Positions 1 to 6,397 of a stretch of 8,537 bases of DNA are shown here, piece by piece. The notes beneath the pieces are model-generated. The model worked only from the letters and a program-made list of their open reading frames with translations, was not told the DNA's origin and did not search any database. Numbering within the stretch: position 1 is the stretch's first letter; each line of letters opens with the position of its first letter. Source of the stretch: Bacteroidota bacterium (lineage in GTDB: Bacteria > Bacteroidota > Bacteroidia > Bacteroidales > PXBB01); the NCBI GenBank assembly GCA_022708385.1, contig JAKIYU010000105.1:1-8537 (forward strand), in the 5' to 3' direction. Position numbers and translations under genes: made by a program.

Positions 1-590
1 GAAAGTAAATGATGCATCGGGCATAACTGAACCCCATTCTGAGCAGCCCAGGCTTCATTGGGGTACAGGTCGTAACCGAGTACCGGATTTCCGAGGGCCG
101 TGAACATACCTGCAACCATTTTTCCAATACGTCCAAGACCTACAACCCCAACAGTTTTTTTATGGAGTAGGTTCCCTGTTTGTTTTTCCCATTTTTTCAT
201 TTTTAGTGCACTGTCAGCCTGGGGTACTTTCCTCAAAAGTGAAAATGTCAGTGCCAGGGTAAGTTCAGCTACGCTTCTGGTAGGGCCATCGGGGGTATTA
301 ACAACCGCTATGCCCTTTTGTTTTGCATATTCCATATCGACGCTGTCCATACCAACACCAACCCTGCTGATACATTTCAGATGGGGTAAAGCATCCATTA
401 CCCTTGCTGTAAGGGATTCTACACCGGCCACGATACCCACACAATCTTTTGCCAGTTCAATTACCTCATCTTCGGTCAGTTTTCTGCCGTATGGATTGTT
501 TATAACTTCATATCCGGCGCTTTCGAGTATAACAATAGGGTCAGGCCCGACCTGGCCAAAAGAAGAAGGCGATGTTAAAATTTTACTCAT
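1..590 (-). CDS. D-2-hydroxyacid dehydrogenase (phosphoglycerate dehydrogenase-like), 3' end outside window
   Basis: Reading leftwards from the ATG at 590-588, the frame is open for 196 codons to the window edge, so the C-terminus is missing. The protein starts MSKILTSPSSFGQ. Residues 1-100 look like the substrate-binding domain of the SerA/2-hydroxyacid dehydrogenase family, with the typical stretch CISRVGVGMDSVD near 73-85 and VVNTPDGPTRSVAEL near 96-110. The NAD-binding Rossmann domain begins near 146 with VGVVGLGRIGK (GxGxxG at 151-156). The catalytic Arg, Glu and His of the family would lie further on and cannot be checked. The expected reaction is NAD-dependent interconversion of a 2-hydroxyacid and a 2-ketoacid in the cytoplasm. 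The gene overlaps the end of the cytidylyltransferase gene by 8 bases, which suggests coupled translation and a sugar-acid precursor role rather than serine synthesis. The family call is firm; the substrate is unknown. Confidence 0.9.
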   Translation of the reverse strand, partial: MSKILTSPSSFGQVGPDPIVILESAGYEVINNPYGRKLTEDEVIELAKDCVGIVAGVESLTARVMDALPHLKCISRVGVGMDSVDMEYAKQKGIAVVNTPDGPTRSVAELTLALTFSLLRKVPQADSALKMKKWEKQTGNLLHKKTVGVVGLGRIGKMVAGMFTALGNPVLGYDLYPNEAWAAQNGVQLCPMHHLL

Positions 591-1290
591 AGTATTCGAT
601 GTTTTTATTGTTTTCAGACTGTTTTGCAAGTATATACAGTTCGGCGAGTATAAAATCTTCTTCCGAGCTGACTTTTATAGACCTGATAGGGTCAAAGGGA
701 TAAAGGGCATAATTGCCAATAAATACGGCATAGCCATGTTTTTCGTAATGTTCTTTGAATTTCCGGGCATTCCATATACAGACAGTCCATGCGCATAGCT
801 GAACGGGATCAAGAAATTGAGTCATGGGCAAAAGGCCGTCGGTATTGAAATTTACAGGGCGCCCCCTGTAAAAAGACTGTAATTTTTCTTCCCTGACCGA
901 AATAAGGCAATCCAGATTGTTCTTTTCGTAAAACTCTATGGCATTGTCTATATCTTCGGGTAATACAAGAGGGGAAACGGGATTGACCATAACAAGGTTC
1001 TCGGCATCCACCTTGCACAGGAAATCATAATTAAACTGGTCCTGGCGGGCGTTGTCCTCAAGCAATTCGGGCAATCTCTCGAAGTAATTGACATTCATCT
1101 CCTTACAAAGTTTCTTCATCACATCACCTTCGGTGTTCACATATACCTGGCTCACATGCCTGGCATTTTTACCAGCTTCTATGGCATAAGCAACCATAGG
1201 TTTTCCATTGATAAGTCTCAGGTTTTTGCGTGGCACTCTTTTACTGCCGAGGCGGACAGGGATTTCTACTACATATTTCATGGCTTTCAT
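583..1290 (-). CDS. NeuA-like cytidylyltransferase (CMP-sugar synthetase family) with atypical metal site
   Basis: This 235-residue protein has the length and N-terminal signature of acylneuraminate cytidylyltransferases: IPVRLGSKRVPRKN at 10-23, matching the CTP-binding loop, then GKPMVAYAI at 29-37. VNPVSPL at 102-108 corresponds to the usual LQPTSPL, followed by EDIDNAI. Such enzymes transfer CMP from CTP to a sugar acid in the cytoplasm. Near the C-terminus the family normally has a D-x-D metal-binding pair before T/S-x-E-D. Here the segment reads SIKVSSEED (204-212), placing Lys206 and Ser208 where the two Asp are expected. The substrate may therefore be unusual or the chemistry altered. 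The start at 1290 is preferred, but the ATG at 1281-1279 (MKYVVEIPV) is equally plausible; neither has an obvious Shine-Dalgarno sequence. The gene follows the GT2-acyltransferase gene after 16 bases and overlaps the hydroxyacid dehydrogenase. Family call strong; a sialic acid substrate is not supported. Confidence 0.88.
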   Translation of the reverse strand: MKAMKYVVEIPVRLGSKRVPRKNLRLINGKPMVAYAIEAGKNARHVSQVYVNTEGDVMKKLCKEMNVNYFERLPELLEDNARQDQFNYDFLCKVDAENLVMVNPVSPLVLPEDIDNAIEFYEKNNLDCLISVREEKLQSFYRGRPVNFNTDGLLPMTQFLDPVQLCAWTVCIWNARKFKEHYEKHGYAVFIGNYALYPFDPIRSIKVSSEEDFILAELYILAKQSENNKNIEYYE

Positions 1291-1306
1291 ATTAGGCTGA
1301 ATTTAT

Positions 1307-2731
1307 TTACTGAAAAAAATGTTTATCCACCAGGTTATACCTTAGCCGCGATTTGCGGGTTCTGATAGGCTTGGCGGGAATACCACCGACCATGGTCATG
1401 GGAGGTATATCTTTGGTAACAACGGAATTGGAAGCAATAACGGCGCCCCTGCCAATTTTTACGCCTGCCAAAATCACTGACCTGGCACCAATCCACACAT
1501 TATCCCCTATTTCGACATTGCCGTATTCAGTCATAAAATAATCGCAATCAACTTTATGCTGCAAAGTATAAATAATGACGTCAGATGAAATACTTACATT
1601 ATTTCCGATAATAATTTTTCCTTTTCGTCCATCGAACAGGCAATTGGGGTTAACGATGCAATTCCTGCCAATAACAATTTGCCTGCGTCCGAAATAGTTC
1701 AGAATCCGGCAGTTTGACCTTATTGAAGAATGTTTCCCAAGCACCATGTAACACCTTGAAAGGTTGTTTCTGAGGAACTTGCTGGGGATTTTATTAAAAA
1801 AGGCGTTGTATAAAAAAAGTCTGAGTTCCAGAACATAATAGGCAACGGTTTTCATCAGGCTAATGAGCAACGATACCAGGTATGAGGCCTGTTTGCGGGC
1901 AACGCATTTCACCGCAGTTGTGAAGCTTGTATATTTTTTATAGAATTTGAAGTCTGTTGCAATTTTATAATTTGAGCTGTTACTGAAAAGGCTTATGAAA
2001 TATTTCAGTATTGAGCCGTCGTGCTTCAGTCCTGTCAACCTGACATCGTTCCAAACCTTAAGTGAAGGATGACAGATAATTGAAAAGCCTGCATTTACAG
2101 CGCGCAATGAAAAATCAATGGCGCCGTAATAATGGGGAAATGCTTTCTCATCAAAATAGTTTATTGCTTTGAAAACTTCTGCGGGTATTACGACTCCCCA
2201 GTTACCAGCCCAATCGGAATGCTGAATTTCGTGTTTTTCAGCATGATCGGTACTGTTGCTGTTAGGCAGATCTATTTTCCCCGTTTTTCTATTGAACAAG
2301 CCCCCTGAAAAGAAAATTTTATTATCGAAGCCTGCATAATACACTTTACTTGCTATGATTGTCCTGTTATACTTTTCATCCGCAAGGAGGCCTTCCAGAA
2401 TGACAAAATAATCCTCACGGGCATCAATATCATCGGTCCAAAGCAAAGCATAATCAGTATTCAAAACTTCTTCAGCATATTTCATCCCAATATTCAGGCA
2501 GGCATTCATCCAAGCGTGTTTTTTGCTTTTCAGCAGGATGCAGGAAGGGTAAGTGGCATTAACAAAATCTACCACAGGATCTTTCGAACAGTCATCAATA
2601 ACAATGACATCGTATTTAAACCCGCAAGCATTGTGTGAATTATAATACTCAAGAGCCTGATATAATGAGTTTAAGCCTTGTTTAACTATCTCAATTCTGT
2701 TGAAAACAGGAATTAGTATTGAAATATGCAT
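1307..2731 (-). CDS. Bifunctional GT2 glycosyltransferase fused to left-handed beta-helix acyltransferase
   Basis: One uninterrupted 474-residue frame holds two enzymes. Residues 1 to about 240 are a GT-A fold family 2 glycosyltransferase: MHISILIPVFNR at the start, VIVIDDCS at 42-49, a DxD-like metal site in WTDDIDARED (98-107), and GAIDFSLRAVNAGF (203-216), which resembles the acceptor/catalytic-base region. Residues about 241-292 form a linker rich in hydrophobic residues that may lie against the membrane. From about 293 the protein matches WbbJ/NodL-type acyltransferases: IPSKFLRN (315-322), hexapeptide-repeat turns such as IVIGRNCIV and IIIGNNVSI, the probable catalytic His392 in YTLQH, VEIGDNVWIGARSVILAGV (406-424) and the closing VVTKDIPPMTMVGGIPAKPI (437-456). 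It probably adds one sugar to the lipid-linked repeat unit and O- or N-acetylates a sugar, in the cytoplasm at the inner membrane. Donor, acceptor and acyl group cannot be read from sequence. It lies 19 bases after the GT4 gene. Confidence 0.92.
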   Translation of the reverse strand: MHISILIPVFNRIEIVKQGLNSLYQALEYYNSHNACGFKYDVIVIDDCSKDPVVDFVNATYPSCILLKSKKHAWMNACLNIGMKYAEEVLNTDYALLWTDDIDAREDYFVILEGLLADEKYNRTIIASKVYYAGFDNKIFFSGGLFNRKTGKIDLPNSNSTDHAEKHEIQHSDWAGNWGVVIPAEVFKAINYFDEKAFPHYYGAIDFSLRAVNAGFSIICHPSLKVWNDVRLTGLKHDGSILKYFISLFSNSSNYKIATDFKFYKKYTSFTTAVKCVARKQASYLVSLLISLMKTVAYYVLELRLFLYNAFFNKIPSKFLRNNLSRCYMVLGKHSSIRSNCRILNYFGRRQIVIGRNCIVNPNCLFDGRKGKIIIGNNVSISSDVIIYTLQHKVDCDYFMTEYGNVEIGDNVWIGARSVILAGVKIGRGAVIASNSVVTKDIPPMTMVGGIPAKPIRTRKSRLRYNLVDKHFFQ

Positions 2732-2750
2732 CAGTTAAAAAGATTAAACA

Positions 2751-3974
2751 TCAATTTTTTAAAAATCTGTTTAAAAAGGCATCGACATTTCTGGATGCAA
2801 CTTTGTAATTTATATTGTTATTCATCCATGAATAAGCCTTTTCGGTAATTTCCGGGAAGAGATTCTGGTTGTTTACAAGAAATTCGAAGCCTTCAAATAT
2901 ACTTTCAATATTGTCCGGTTCAACAATGATCATGTGTTCCTTGTTTTTGAAGTACAGCTTCACGTCGCCGACATTTGTCATGACTACTGGTTTCCTGCAT
3001 GCGAAATATTCACCCAGTTTGGTAGGAAAGCCTGCTTCTGCAGAAAGTCCCTTGGGTCTTGTCAGGGCGAAGATCTGGCAGGAGTTCAGAAGGGCAGGCA
3101 CATCTTCGGAAGAAACAAGGCCGGCAAAAGTAATCCCATCGAGAGCCCCTAATTCCCTAGCAAAATCCTTCAGCGGGGGCAGCAGAGATTTTTCGCCCTT
3201 GGCATCGCCAATTACCAGGAGGTGTGTGTGCTTATACTTTTTGTACAGCAGGCTGAAGCTTTTCAGAAGATCGAGGATGCCATCCTTACTGGTGGGTGTT
3301 CCTATATACCCGATAGTAATTTTATCTTTTTTATGGGGAGGGACGACAATATTTTCGAATTTTGACGGGTCAATAAAATTCGGGATAATGGTAATATCCT
3401 TTTTGTACTCAATGACATTCAGGTAATAGTCCCTGAGGAAACTGGTAAGGACAATAATGCCATCGGCATATTTTGAAAAATATCTGAGCCCAAGGTAGAA
3501 GTTATACCATTTAAATGCCTTAAATGAAAAGAGATCATCAGGTTTTTCAAAATAGTCTGGTACGATAATTATCAGTTTTTTTCTTAGAATAAGGCTACAA
3601 GCCAGGGCGGTCAGAGTTTTAGTTACTGAAACGTCATAAGTAATCAACAGGTCAATATCCTTTTTGTTTTTTAACCGAATGCAGTAAAGCAGGGGCATCA
3701 GATAGCCCAGAAATTTAGCGTACACTTTTGCAAGAACTGATTTGGGCTGGGTTACAAATCCCAGGTGGGTATATTTTACGTTTTCAATAAAGCCCTGTTT
3801 CTGGTTTTTAATGTCGCTGGTATCCTTGTATTTGTTCGCTCTTGGAAGAATTACATGGATGTCATTATTTAACTGTGCCAGACCCAACGAGAAATTTCTC
3901 AGGTAGTTTGCGCTTGCACCGCCATAGGGAAAATTATGATAGGATAATAAGATTATTTTTTTATGCCGCTCCAT
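2751..3974 (-). CDS. GT4-type (GT-B fold) glycosyltransferase
   Basis: From the ATG at 3974-3972 the protein has 407 residues and begins MERHKKIILLSYHNFPYGG, the usual compact N-terminus of family 4 enzymes (first beta strand, then the Gly-rich loop YGGASANYLR at 17-26). The C-terminal nucleotide-sugar domain starts near 216 with KITIGYIGTPTSKDG, continues with LLVIGD (252-257) and FAGLVSSEDVPALLNSC (283-299), and has the donor-binding segment AGFPTKLGEYFACRKPVV (314-331). In the E-x7-E motif the second Glu (322) is kept but the first position is Ala314. It should transfer a sugar from a nucleotide donor to the growing lipid-linked unit at the cytoplasmic face. Its place directly after capG makes UDP-L-FucNAc a candidate donor, but that is inference only. 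A longer frame from a GTG at 4022 would add 16 residues and enlarge the overlap with capG to 70 bases; the ATG is preferred, leaving a 22-base overlap. Confidence 0.9.
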   Translation of the reverse strand: MERHKKIILLSYHNFPYGGASANYLRNFSLGLAQLNNDIHVILPRANKYKDTSDIKNQKQGFIENVKYTHLGFVTQPKSVLAKVYAKFLGYLMPLLYCIRLKNKKDIDLLITYDVSVTKTLTALACSLILRKKLIIIVPDYFEKPDDLFSFKAFKWYNFYLGLRYFSKYADGIIVLTSFLRDYYLNVIEYKKDITIIPNFIDPSKFENIVVPPHKKDKITIGYIGTPTSKDGILDLLKSFSLLYKKYKHTHLLVIGDAKGEKSLLPPLKDFARELGALDGITFAGLVSSEDVPALLNSCQIFALTRPKGLSAEAGFPTKLGEYFACRKPVVMTNVGDVKLYFKNKEHMIIVEPDNIESIFEGFEFLVNNQNLFPEITEKAYSWMNNNINYKVASRNVDAFLNRFLKN

Positions 3975-5089
3975 AGATTGCTGAGTTTGGTATTTCCCAA
4001 GATAAGTTTCAGTGTTCGCCACGACGTATCGGTGATGGTATAATCCTGGGCTATCTGCGAATATTTTCGGAATTTGTGTTCTTCAATTACTGCTGCAATA
4101 CTGTCGAGAACGACCTGGGGTTCGAAGCCGGTAAGGATGATAGTACCGGCGTCCTGTGCTTCGGGGCGTTCCATTGACTGACGGAAAGAAACGGCGGGAA
4201 AATTCAATATTGAAGACTCCTCGCTGATGGTACCGCTGTCGGAAATGGTGCATAGGGCATTCATTTGCAGGTAAACATAATCGAGAAAGCCAAAGGGTTT
4301 CATAAATTGTATAAGGTCATTGGCCCTGAAAGTTTTAACGTTTTCGATGCGTTTGCGTGTGCGCGGGTGAGTGGATACTATGATGGGTAATTTATATGTT
4401 TCAGCCAGCCGGTTAAGTATGGACAGTATTTTTTCAAGGTTTTCGGGATTGTCCACATTTTCTTCGCGGTGCGTTGAAATGAGAAAATATTTACCTGCAT
4501 CAACTTTAAGGCTCTGCAGGGCATTTGAAGCTTTAATTTTTGGCAGGTAGTAATCGAGCACTTCTTTCATAGGAGACCCTGTAAGGTAAATCCTTCTGTG
4601 AGGGAGCCCTTCTGAAAGGAGGTGGCGCCTGGCATGTTCGGTGTAAACAAGATTATAGTCGGCTATATGGTCAATAATTTTCCTGTTGGTTTCTTCGGGC
4701 ACATTCAAATCAAAGCACCTGTTACCAGCTTCCATGTGGAAAATAGGTATATGCATGCGTTTGGCCATGTAGCCGGCAAGGCAGGAATTGGTATCGCCCA
4801 GCACAAGAAGGGCGTCGGGCTTTTCAATTTTAAGCACTTCTTCTGTTTTCCTGAAAATATCGCCAACGGTGGCTCCCAACGATGAGGTATCCACGCTGAG
4901 AAAATAATCGGGTTTTCGCAGCTCAAGTTCAAGCCAAAAAACTTCATTTAACTCATAATCGTAATTCTGACCTGTGTGAACAATAACCTGGTGCAAATAC
5001 TGATCAAGCAATGCCATGGTTCTCGACAAGCGTATAATTTCCGGTCGGGTACCTACAACAGTCATTACCTTTAGTTTGGCTTTATGCAT
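3953..5089 (-). CDS. capG: CapG/FnlC-type UDP-sugar 2-epimerase, last step of UDP-L-FucNAc synthesis
   Basis: This 378-residue protein is a non-hydrolysing UDP-N-acetylglucosamine 2-epimerase family member of full length. Visible motifs are VVGTRPEIIR (11-20), HTGQN (38-42), LVLGDTNS (95-102), HMEAGNRCFD (118-127), STHREEN (205-211), and SDSG followed by EES (283-292). The combination GNRCFD...VPEETNRKI and TGSPMKEVL (170-178) is characteristic of the CapG/WbjD/FnlC branch rather than of WecB, which makes UDP-ManNAc. In that pathway the enzyme inverts C2 of UDP-2-acetamido-2,6-dideoxy-L-talose to give UDP-N-acetyl-L-fucosamine, in the cytoplasm. Having capE and capF immediately upstream in order makes the assignment strong. 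It starts with ATG at 5089 after the longest intergenic gap in the window (118 bases, A/T-rich), and its end overlaps the start of the GT4 gene by 22 bases. Confidence 0.93.
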   Translation of the reverse strand: MHKAKLKVMTVVGTRPEIIRLSRTMALLDQYLHQVIVHTGQNYDYELNEVFWLELELRKPDYFLSVDTSSLGATVGDIFRKTEEVLKIEKPDALLVLGDTNSCLAGYMAKRMHIPIFHMEAGNRCFDLNVPEETNRKIIDHIADYNLVYTEHARRHLLSEGLPHRRIYLTGSPMKEVLDYYLPKIKASNALQSLKVDAGKYFLISTHREENVDNPENLEKILSILNRLAETYKLPIIVSTHPRTRKRIENVKTFRANDLIQFMKPFGFLDYVYLQMNALCTISDSGTISEESSILNFPAVSFRQSMERPEAQDAGTIILTGFEPQVVLDSIAAVIEEHKFRKYSQIAQDYTITDTSWRTLKLILGNTKLSNLWSGIKK

Positions 5090-5161
5090 ATTAATTATTT
5101 GTTTACATAAAATTAAAAAAAAGAGATTATTATTAAACCCCTTTCAAAAAAAGCAAATACA

Positions 5162-5169
5162 CAAAAATA
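5162..5169 (-). promoter_or_regulatory. Possible Bacteroidota -7 element upstream of capG (weak)
   Basis: On the minus strand the bases read TATTTTTG, an exact fit to the Bacteroidota -7 consensus TAnnTTTG, about 73 bases before the capG start and in the only sizeable gap of the operon. No convincing TTTG-like -33 element is present at the usual 19-21 base spacing. In DNA this A/T-rich the match could be chance, so this is only a candidate internal promoter. Confidence 0.18.
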
Positions 5170-5207
5170 AAATAAAAAATCACATCGGTTTAAAAAAATG
5201 CATTAGT

Positions 5208-6395
5208 TTATACAACTTCATAAAAGGTATCCGGATCATTACTATTAAAATGTTCACTTATCCAGAACAACGTAATTAGCTCTTCAGTTCCAATATTTTT
5301 TATGTTGTGTGAATACCAGACGGGCATATCTACAAAAGAAGGGGCATCTCCATTGAGTTCAAATGACAATACCTTGTCCGTACCAATTTTTCTGAGTTCT
5401 ATAAGAGCTTTCCCTTTTATTACAACAAAACGCTCAGCCTTGCGTAGGTGAAAATGGTTGCCCCTGGTAATACCAGGCACAGTGGTTGAAAAAGAGACCT
5501 GACCGCCACTGTTGAGTTTTAGGGTTTCAACAAAAACGCCCCTGCTGTCGGTATTTTTTTTAAGTAAAAAGGGAAAGAAATTCCTGTGGTCAATATAACC
5601 AATCAGGGTATTGAAAAGGTTCCTGTCGAAAGGATCATCCAGGCAGGGTATTTCCCCTTTTAGGAAATAATTTTCTTTCATCAGTGAGAGCTTTTCAAGG
5701 AGCTTTGAAACTTTAATCGTGGTCGTATAGGGGACAAACACAGTGTCGAAGCAAGATTTTGCAGGTGCTGTCTTACTATCGCCTGTTTTAAAGTCGTGGC
5801 TGCCGCTATTTATTTCTTTCATAACAAGGTCAATGATAGTTCCAACCAGTTCGCCCACATAGATCAGTTTCATTTCCCCGTCAATTTCAATTCGGGGTGT
5901 TTCGTTATGGGTCAGCTGGTGACAAAAGGTAGCCACAACGGAGTTGTAATAAGGATGGCCGTAGGGCCCGAAAACATTGGGAATTACCAGCCCTGTAAAC
6001 CGCGCCTGATTTCTGGCGGCCCAGTCCTCTAACAGTGCTCTGCCTTCTTTTTTTGACTTTCCGTACAAGTTGTCGCGTTCTTCCTGGGTGCTTGAGGAGA
6101 AAAGAATATAGGGTTTTGAGCCGATCGTTTCACAGGCATCGATAAGTTGTTTAACCAACTTAATATTGGTGTTGTAAATGACCTCGGGGTCGTTGTGGCG
6201 GTTCATGGCTGCGAGGTGGACTATAACATCGCACGAGGCGACAAAATCTTCAAGTTTTTTACTGTCGCTGAAGTACATATCCTCGAACGGGATTCGCTGA
6301 AAGACAGTAGGGGTAAGCCCAAGAGTATTGTAGAGGTGGGTACCGACAAAACCGGGCTGCCCTGTGATACCGATTTTTACTTTTTTATTTTCCAT
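5208..6395 (-). CDS. capF: CapF-type bifunctional SDR reductase plus cupin epimerase (UDP-L-FucNAc pathway)
   Basis: This 395-residue protein has the two-domain plan of CapF/WbjC/FnlB. Residues 6 to about 245 are a short-chain dehydrogenase: KIGITGQPGFVG (7-18) is the NADPH-binding TGxxGxxG loop, VIVHLAAMNR (57-66) follows, then SSS at 100-102 and the catalytic YGKSK (Tyr111, Lys115). NSVVATFCHQL (151-161) is typical of this family. Residues about 275-395 are a cupin: DSRGVFVE, then GITRGNHFHLRKAERF, with likely metal ligands His314, His316, Glu321 and His363, ending NDPDTFYEVV. In the pathway the cupin domain epimerises C3 of the CapE product and the SDR domain reduces the 4-keto group, giving UDP-2-acetamido-2,6-dideoxy-L-talose. 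Compared with the Staphylococcus aureus protein, recalled as about 369 residues, the extra length appears to fall around 195-225, between the domains. It starts 2 bases after the capE stop. Confidence 0.95.
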   Translation of the reverse strand: MENKKVKIGITGQPGFVGTHLYNTLGLTPTVFQRIPFEDMYFSDSKKLEDFVASCDVIVHLAAMNRHNDPEVIYNTNIKLVKQLIDACETIGSKPYILFSSSTQEERDNLYGKSKKEGRALLEDWAARNQARFTGLVIPNVFGPYGHPYYNSVVATFCHQLTHNETPRIEIDGEMKLIYVGELVGTIIDLVMKEINSGSHDFKTGDSKTAPAKSCFDTVFVPYTTTIKVSKLLEKLSLMKENYFLKGEIPCLDDPFDRNLFNTLIGYIDHRNFFPFLLKKNTDSRGVFVETLKLNSGGQVSFSTTVPGITRGNHFHLRKAERFVVIKGKALIELRKIGTDKVLSFELNGDAPSFVDMPVWYSHNIKNIGTEELITLFWISEHFNSNDPDTFYEVV

Positions 6396-6397
6396 TT

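Noticed and set aside
100..798. Long plus-strand open frame (232 codons) across the left end.
   Set aside because: It is antisense to two well-supported minus-strand enzymes, crosses their junction, and its translation shows no recognisable domain. The real gene at 590-1 is easy to miss because it has no stop inside the window.
2869..3426. Plus-strand open frame of 185 codons opposite the GT4 gene.
   Set aside because: Antisense shadow of a clear glycosyltransferase; no motif and no plausible operon context on that strand.
3975..4022. Sixteen-codon N-terminal extension of the GT4 gene from a GTG codon.
   Set aside because: The extension lies wholly within capG and adds residues before the conserved first beta strand; the internal ATG at 3974 gives the normal family N-terminus.
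5016..5279. Plus-strand open frame of 87 codons spanning the capF-capG gap.
   Set aside because: Its translation is low-complexity Lys/Asn/Ile-rich sequence, as expected from A/T runs, and both ends lie within antisense coding sequence.
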